Positions 59,643 through 64,000 of a stretch of 64,000 nucleotides of DNA are shown here, piece after piece. Both the position numbers and the translations under genes were made by a program. The DNA lies in assembly GCA_016711435.1 (NCBI GenBank), contig JADJSY010000003.1, positions 124,001-188,000 on the forward strand. Reading direction: 5' to 3'. Source of the DNA: Lewinellaceae bacterium. GTDB taxonomy: Bacteria > Bacteroidota > Bacteroidia > Chitinophagales > Saprospiraceae. Under the pieces are notes generated by a model. The model was not told the origin of the DNA. It did not search any database and worked only from the letters and a program-made list of their open reading frames with translations. Each line of letters begins with the position of its first letter. The first letter of the stretch is position 1.

Positions 59643-61781
59643 TCAGCGAAGCAGCGTCACATTCCCTTTTTTAACTAATTCCTGCTCATTGGCGCAGCGT
59701 ACCCGGAGGTAATAACCATACGTTTCCCCCGGTTGCGGCGAACCCTCATAGGTACCATCCCAGGCGTCATCAGGCGTAAAGGCTTCAAACATTTTTTGCC
59801 CCCAACGGTTGAAAACAGCCCAGTACACTTCTTTTACAAAACTGCCTTCTAACTTCAACACATCGTTTTCTGTATCGCCATTGGGCGAAAATGCAGTGGG
59901 AAAAAAGATAAACGGTTCGCCGCATTCGGGAAACAAGACCCGGAGGGTTATTTCGCCGCGCACCTCGCAACCGCTCGATAATAAAGCCCTTACAATGTAT
60001 GTTGTAGAATCGGTCGGTGTAGCGACCGGGTTGGGTATGTTGGCGGAAGAAAGTGTGCCGGCAGGCTCCCATACAAATCCGGTTGCGCCGGGAAAAGTGG
60101 CTTCCAACTGGGAAGACTCGCCAATCAGTATCGTCGTCGGATCAGCCGTTACGGTGAGCGATCCGGGATTCAGCACGGCTACTTTTACATCTTTCTCCGC
60201 CAGGCAAGGCCCGTTTCCCGATATGGTCACCTTGTAAATGGTGGTATTCACGGGAAAAGCGAGTGGATTGGGCGCCGTGGCATTGGAAAGTGTAGCGCCG
60301 GGCGACCAACTGTACGTAAAATCAATATCCGCATTGGGAAACAATGAAATGGTGTCGCCGGCACAGATAGCCAGGCTGTCGGCCAGCAGGTTAACAGGCG
60401 GAACAGGCGATTTAAAGGGCAGTGTGACGGAATTGGTACATCCATTCGTCGAAGTGACCGTCAGCATCAGTTGATAGATGCCGGGCAAGGTCACTGTGAA
60501 ATCGGGATTTTGTTCCACGAACTGCTCTAAAGTGCCACCCGGACCGCTCAATCTCCATTGCCAGGAGGCGATTCCATGGGTAGCATCGACACTCAGGTCG
60601 GTGGCTTGAACCAGTGCGCCCGTTTCGTCGCAATCCGGGAATTGAATATCAATGTCTGCATCCACAAAAGACTGCGTGAGATGTATTTGTTTGAAAGTGG
60701 TATCACTGCAAACGCCACCCGGATTGGCGATCAAAGCAATGGTATAAACACCTGTATCAGGATAGATAAATACCGGCGCAAAAGCGCTGGATATACTGCC
60801 CTGGTCGCCCTCCCAATCAAAATACCACTTGAATGAAGTCGAGGAGAAACTTTGGTTCTGAAAGGCCACGCGCAAGGTATCGCACACCACTTCGGGCGTA
60901 AAAAACGCGGCAACCGGTTGTCCGCAATCGGCGACGTTGTATTGAAAATCCCGGCGGGTGGTGGATAATATCTGACCGGCCCGGTATTCATCCACACATA
61001 TTCCGACCACATAATTGCCCAACATATTAGGTATGCCGGTCAGAAAACCGGAATGAATGTCAATGGTGAGCGGCTCGCCGCCCAGCATATTGGAAAGGTT
61101 GTAAGGCGGCTCCAGCCAGGTGACTTCTTCGTACGGTCCCGGATTGGGCGGCTGCGGAATCGGCCAGGTATCCGAGGCGCCGGTCAGGGGTGTGCAAAGC
61201 CGGTAAACCAGCGAATCGCCATCAGCATCGGAGGCGGAATGGTCGAAGTCGATGGGTTCATGCACACATATCGCCACCGGGGGCCAATTGTTAAATACGG
61301 CGCTCGAATTACATTCTATCAATGCCCGTTCCGATATTTCCGCTGTAAAAGACGCACCGGTTGCCAGGGGTTCGACAATATTTCGAATCAGGAAATTGCG
61401 GCAGCAGCGTTGGTACACGATGGTATAACCTCCCGAAACGGTTTGCAATGTCACCACGCCTTCATACGTTGTTCGATGTACGCATACATTCGGTGGAGCG
61501 ATGAGACAGGGATTGGTAAGCGTGACAGGCAGCGTATCGTCCGGACTAACCAATATTTTCAGGGAATCGACAAGATTCCACTGCGCATTGTACACACCGA
61601 TATATGCCGGATTGTCAAACCAGGGTTGACCATTGTAACAATCGCGATAAACTGTCAATCTGACCCTGAATTGCTGATCGCCCAGGCACTCGTAGGTGAT
61701 TTCACCGCCCACAATATGGGTGGCATACAAGGCAGGGATACATCGAAACAAAAACAAGAAAAGAAACAGGCTAAGGCGCAT
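59643..61781 (-). CDS. T9SS type B PKD-domain protein
   Basis: The 712-aa protein is intact. Signal peptide (LFLFLFLFRCIPALYA), N-terminal domain HIVGGEITYECLGDQQFRVR common in Bacteroidota surface proteins, PKD domains (FKWYFDWEGDQGS; IASWQWRLSGPGGT), Ig-like parts (FTYSWSPGATLSN; VWEPAGTLSSA), and the gliding-motility C-terminal sorting domain (FPTAFSPNGDTENDVLKLEG; NRWGQKMFEAF). It is exported and anchored through the T9SS. It follows the same design as the giant adhesin. Confidence 0.88.
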   Translation of the reverse strand: MRLSLFLFLFLFRCIPALYATHIVGGEITYECLGDQQFRVRLTVYRDCYNGQPWFDNPAYIGVYNAQWNLVDSLKILVSPDDTLPVTLTNPCLIAPPNVCVHRTTYEGVVTLQTVSGGYTIVYQRCCRNFLIRNIVEPLATGASFTAEISERALIECNSSAVFNNWPPVAICVHEPIDFDHSASDADGDSLVYRLCTPLTGASDTWPIPQPPNPGPYEEVTWLEPPYNLSNMLGGEPLTIDIHSGFLTGIPNMLGNYVVGICVDEYRAGQILSTTRRDFQYNVADCGQPVAAFFTPEVVCDTLRVAFQNQSFSSTSFKWYFDWEGDQGSISSAFAPVFIYPDTGVYTIALIANPGGVCSDTTFKQIHLTQSFVDADIDIQFPDCDETGALVQATDLSVDATHGIASWQWRLSGPGGTLEQFVEQNPDFTVTLPGIYQLMLTVTSTNGCTNSVTLPFKSPVPPVNLLADSLAICAGDTISLFPNADIDFTYSWSPGATLSNATAPNPLAFPVNTTIYKVTISGNGPCLAEKDVKVAVLNPGSLTVTADPTTILIGESSQLEATFPGATGFVWEPAGTLSSANIPNPVATPTDSTTYIVRALLSSGCEVRGEITLRVLFPECGEPFIFFPTAFSPNGDTENDVLKLEGSFVKEVYWAVFNRWGQKMFEAFTPDDAWDGTYEGSPQPGETYGYYLRVRCANEQELVKKGNVTLLR

Positions 61782-61858
61782 GACAGATTATCGTGGTGAG
61801 GAGGACGGGCGAAAGTAGTTGAAATACAAGATTCCAGAAGCGCAACAATCGCTTTCCA

Positions 61859-62653
61859 ATGACTGTTTTGGCTAAAAAATTACTTATGCAATTATTATAT
61901 CCCACCCTGCTCTCTACTTTGTTGAGTTTTGCCTGTTGCACACACCTGCCGGAAGAACCGTCCACACCTGTTAACCCACCACCCAACGATACAACTGTGA
62001 TTACGCCGCCACCACCGCCACCGCCCAGCGACCCCGAAAAAATTGACATCCTGGCAATCGGAGATTCCTATACCAAAGGAGAAAGTGTATTGCCGGCCAA
62101 AAATTTTCCCAGCCAACTCCGCGACAGCCTGCTGGCCGCCAACCGGAAGGTGACCGGCCTGCGCATCATCGCCCAAACGGGCTGGCGCACCGATCAGTTG
62201 AAAAACGCCATCGCCAATGCGCCGGAACTGAACGACAGCACGTTCAGCATCGTCACGCTTTGCATCGGGGTGAACAACCAGTATCAAAACGGCAATTTTA
62301 ATACGTATAAAACAGAGTTTGAACAACTGCTTCAGACTGCCATCGCACGGGCCGGCGGACGCAAAGAACGCGTGTTTGTCGTCTCTATTCCCGATTGGGC
62401 ATACACGCCATTCGGGCAAAGTTTCCCGGGCGGCCCTACGCAGATTTCCCTGAAAATTGACCAGTACAATGCAGCCAACTACTCTATTGCACAACAATAC
62501 CAGGTCAATTACGTCAATATTACCGGCATATCCCGCCAGGGCATATCACAACCCGACCTGGTTGCCACCGACGGATTACATCCTTCCGCCAAACAATACA
62601 CGGAATGGGTACATTTGCTGATGCCTGTGGTGCAGGGTGCGCTGGGGCAATGA
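61859..62653 (+). CDS. SGNH/GDSL-hydrolase lipoprotein
   Basis: The 264-aa frame; ATG 61886 (MQLLYPTLLSTLLSFACC) gives the better signal peptide with lipobox SFAC. A proline-rich linker (VITPPPPPPPSDPEK) precedes the SGNH fold: block I AIGDSYTKGE (Ser), block III CIGVNNQYQN (Asn), and block V ATDGLHPSAKQY (Asp, His). It is likely an esterase or acetyl-ester hydrolase on the outer surface; the substrate is unknown. The frame is intact. Confidence 0.85.
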   Translation: MTVLAKKLLMQLLYPTLLSTLLSFACCTHLPEEPSTPVNPPPNDTTVITPPPPPPPSDPEKIDILAIGDSYTKGESVLPAKNFPSQLRDSLLAANRKVTGLRIIAQTGWRTDQLKNAIANAPELNDSTFSIVTLCIGVNNQYQNGNFNTYKTEFEQLLQTAIARAGGRKERVFVVSIPDWAYTPFGQSFPGGPTQISLKIDQYNAANYSIAQQYQVNYVNITGISRQGISQPDLVATDGLHPSAKQYTEWVHLLMPVVQGALGQ

Positions 62654-62726
62654 TAAATTAAAAAAAAACCACAGGCGGGGCAACCCGTTTTGCTAAAACG
62701 CCATCACTATATTCATTGAGAGCCTC

Positions 62727-63272
62727 ATGCAACAGTTGGATGATCAGGAATTGGTAAGGGGAGTGCTTCAGGGAAAACCGACACACCAGTTGGCGCTCTA
62801 CAAGAAGTTCAGTGTCACGATGTTTCGTGTGTTGTTGCGCTTTGCCCGCGACCATGCGGAGGCGGAGGATATGTTGCAGGATGGATTTATACGGGTGTTC
62901 CGGGATATGGTGCAGTTTAGGGGGGATGGAGCGCTCGGCGGTTGGATTCGGCGGATCATGGTGAATACGGCATTGAGTCATTTGCGCAAACAACGCGACT
63001 TTTTGCGCGATGTGTCCGATTTTACACCGTTTGAAAACCAATTTCATACGGAGGAAGATTTTGCCTCCCAGCTGGATGCGGAAACGCTGATGAAAACACT
63101 CCAAAAATTACCGCCAGGCTATCGTACTGTGTTCAATTTATATGCTATCGAAGGGTTCAGCCATGAAGAAATTGCCGATCAACTGCACATTTCCATTGGC
63201 ACCAGCAAAAGCCAGTTGTTCAAAGCGCGGGAGTACCTGAAACGCATTATTGACAAATCGTTTATTCTGTAA
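62727..63272 (+). CDS. ECF-type RNA polymerase sigma factor
   Basis: The 181-aa protein has sigma region 2 (EAEDMLQDGFIRVFRDMVQF; GGWIRRIMVNTALSHLRK) and region 4 (LPPGYRTVFNLYAIEGFSHE; EIADQLHISIGTSKSQLF). It probably directs transcription of an envelope-stress or surface regulon. A membrane protein that may be its anti-sigma factor starts 33 bases downstream. Confidence 0.9.
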   Translation: MQQLDDQELVRGVLQGKPTHQLALYKKFSVTMFRVLLRFARDHAEAEDMLQDGFIRVFRDMVQFRGDGALGGWIRRIMVNTALSHLRKQRDFLRDVSDFTPFENQFHTEEDFASQLDAETLMKTLQKLPPGYRTVFNLYAIEGFSHEEIADQLHISIGTSKSQLFKAREYLKRIIDKSFIL

Positions 63273-63305
63273 AATCATCCTGATAAAAGGCTGAATATCA
63301 CACCA

Positions 63306-63905
63306 ATGACTGAGCCACAAGATTTTAATTCGCTGGACGAATTGTTCCGCAAAACATTTGATAATCTGCCGGAAACACCCGCGCCATCCGGTTGGGATCG
63401 CCCCTCCGATCGTGTATGGCAACACGTGCAGGCTACTGTGAAACCACCCCGAAGCGGCTGGAGTACAAAGGCGATCACTTTAGTATCAGCTTTGGCCGTT
63501 ACGGTTGCGATCGGACTGTATCTTTTTGTAATCCGCCCGGAAACACCCGCTGAAACCAATGCCCCTGCGGAACAACCAACCGTTGCGACTGCGCCAAACG
63601 TTGTCACTCCCGCAGAAACAGTTGCAGCGATACCTGCGCCAGAAAAAATGAGCGTCCAAAAACAAACGGCTGCTCCGGCCATTCAGGCTCGCCAACGGGA
63701 AATGCCCGCGCCCAAAACCAGCGAAGCACAACCCGCCACCGGCCAACGCCCGACCGGCAGTATTCCCTTACCCGGCAGCAAATCTGCGCCGCCGAACACG
63801 ACCGTGCTAAATATGGAATTGATCTGGAAAACGCCGCTCGAAACATTGCCGGTACTACCCGAAACCGTCGACCGCCTTCCATCCAAGGATTTGGAAAAAT
63901 ATTGA
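63306..63905 (+). CDS. Membrane protein, likely anti-sigma factor
   Basis: 199 aa. A soluble N-terminus of about 55 residues (FNSLDELFRKTFDNLPETPA; SGWDRPSDRVWQHVQA) precedes one membrane helix (ITLVSALAVTVAIGLYLFVI) and a Pro/Ala-rich extracytoplasmic part. This matches the layout of Bacteroidota anti-sigma proteins next to an ECF gene, but I see no zinc-binding HxxxCxxC motif. The role is inferred from position. Confidence 0.65.
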   Translation: MTEPQDFNSLDELFRKTFDNLPETPAPSGWDRPSDRVWQHVQATVKPPRSGWSTKAITLVSALAVTVAIGLYLFVIRPETPAETNAPAEQPTVATAPNVVTPAETVAAIPAPEKMSVQKQTAAPAIQARQREMPAPKTSEAQPATGQRPTGSIPLPGSKSAPPNTTVLNMELIWKTPLETLPVLPETVDRLPSKDLEKY

Positions 63906-63927
63906 CTTTTGATTTGTGAATAGTATG

Positions 63928-63962
63928 GCCTCTTGCTGCTTCGGTAGCAAGAGGCTTTTTTT
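63928..63962 (+). terminator. Rho-independent terminator of the sigma operon
   Basis: GCCTCTTGCT pairs with AGCAAGAGGC around a GCTTCGGT loop, followed by a run of T. It lies 22 bases after the stop of the anti-sigma-like gene. A new ATG (63993) begins near the window edge; too little remains to call a gene. Confidence 0.85.
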
Positions 63963-64000
63963 ATGGTACTTTTGCCCTTTCAACCAGCCACCATGAAGTT

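Overview
The window reads as a chromosomal piece of a Bacteroidota bacterium, most likely in or near the Saprospiraceae (Haliscomenobacter/Lewinella-type). The evidence is the set of very large secreted proteins ending in type IX secretion (T9SS) sorting domains, Bacteroidota-style promoters (TTTG, about 20 nt, then TAnnTTTG), weak Shine-Dalgarno signals, and family content such as choice-of-anchor L, DUF4382, DKNYY, EAD and GH27. I saw no rRNA, tRNA or CRISPR. This lineage call is inference from gene content.

Layout. 1-3633 (minus): NAD-reducing [NiFe] hydrogenase, hoxF / fused hoxU-hoxY / hoxH (cut by the window edge). 3855-8008 (minus): response regulator, giant CheB-CheR-PAS-histidine kinase, and a half receiver. 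8178-11971 (minus): T9SS-exported PKD/HYR/beta-propeller-like protein. 12092-15008: segment bracketed by two copies of one hairpin repeat, holding a DUF433-DUF5615 toxin-antitoxin fusion, a broken saccharopine-dehydrogenase-like gene and an ORF split by a 166-nt C-tract. 15135-18802 (plus): recN, a TPMT-like methyltransferase, era. 18916-26504 (minus): an adhesin-like protein of about 2,500 aa with 17 tandem Ig-like repeats. 26859-29361 (plus): CorA transporter and a family-39-type glycosyltransferase. 29380-32476 (minus): FAD oxidoreductase, DUF4382 lipoprotein, beta-barrel. 32717-33409 (minus): MNT-HEPN pair. 33557-40255: a DnaA-box cluster, then nrdB, three secreted proteins and nrdA. 40592-44412: an AT-rich accessory operon (SDH/ClpP-like protease, STAS-GHKL ATPase, DUF4325 STAS-like protein, membrane protein, HEPN-like protein). 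44420-50760: an archipelago of palindromic repeats around brnT, its antitoxin, lipoprotein fragments, an osmC/AraC operon and a cupredoxin. 51116-63905: secreted proteins, an EAD membrane protein, trxB, a PPP phosphatase, SGNH hydrolase, and an ECF sigma/anti-sigma-like pair.

Two features colour everything. First, at least 20 genes or gene parts are split by single-base indels, nearly always in homopolymers, including the presumably essential nrdA. Uncorrected long-read error in the assembly is the simplest explanation, so I report reconstructed genes with the frameshift positions. Second, many intergenic gaps are filled by word-repetitive or palindromic DNA that abuts stop codons.

The best candidate for an undescribed system is the 40592-44412 operon: its GHKL ATPase, STAS-like partner and membrane protein are translationally coupled and sit with a ClpP-fold protease and a protein carrying an RNxLH HEPN-like motif.
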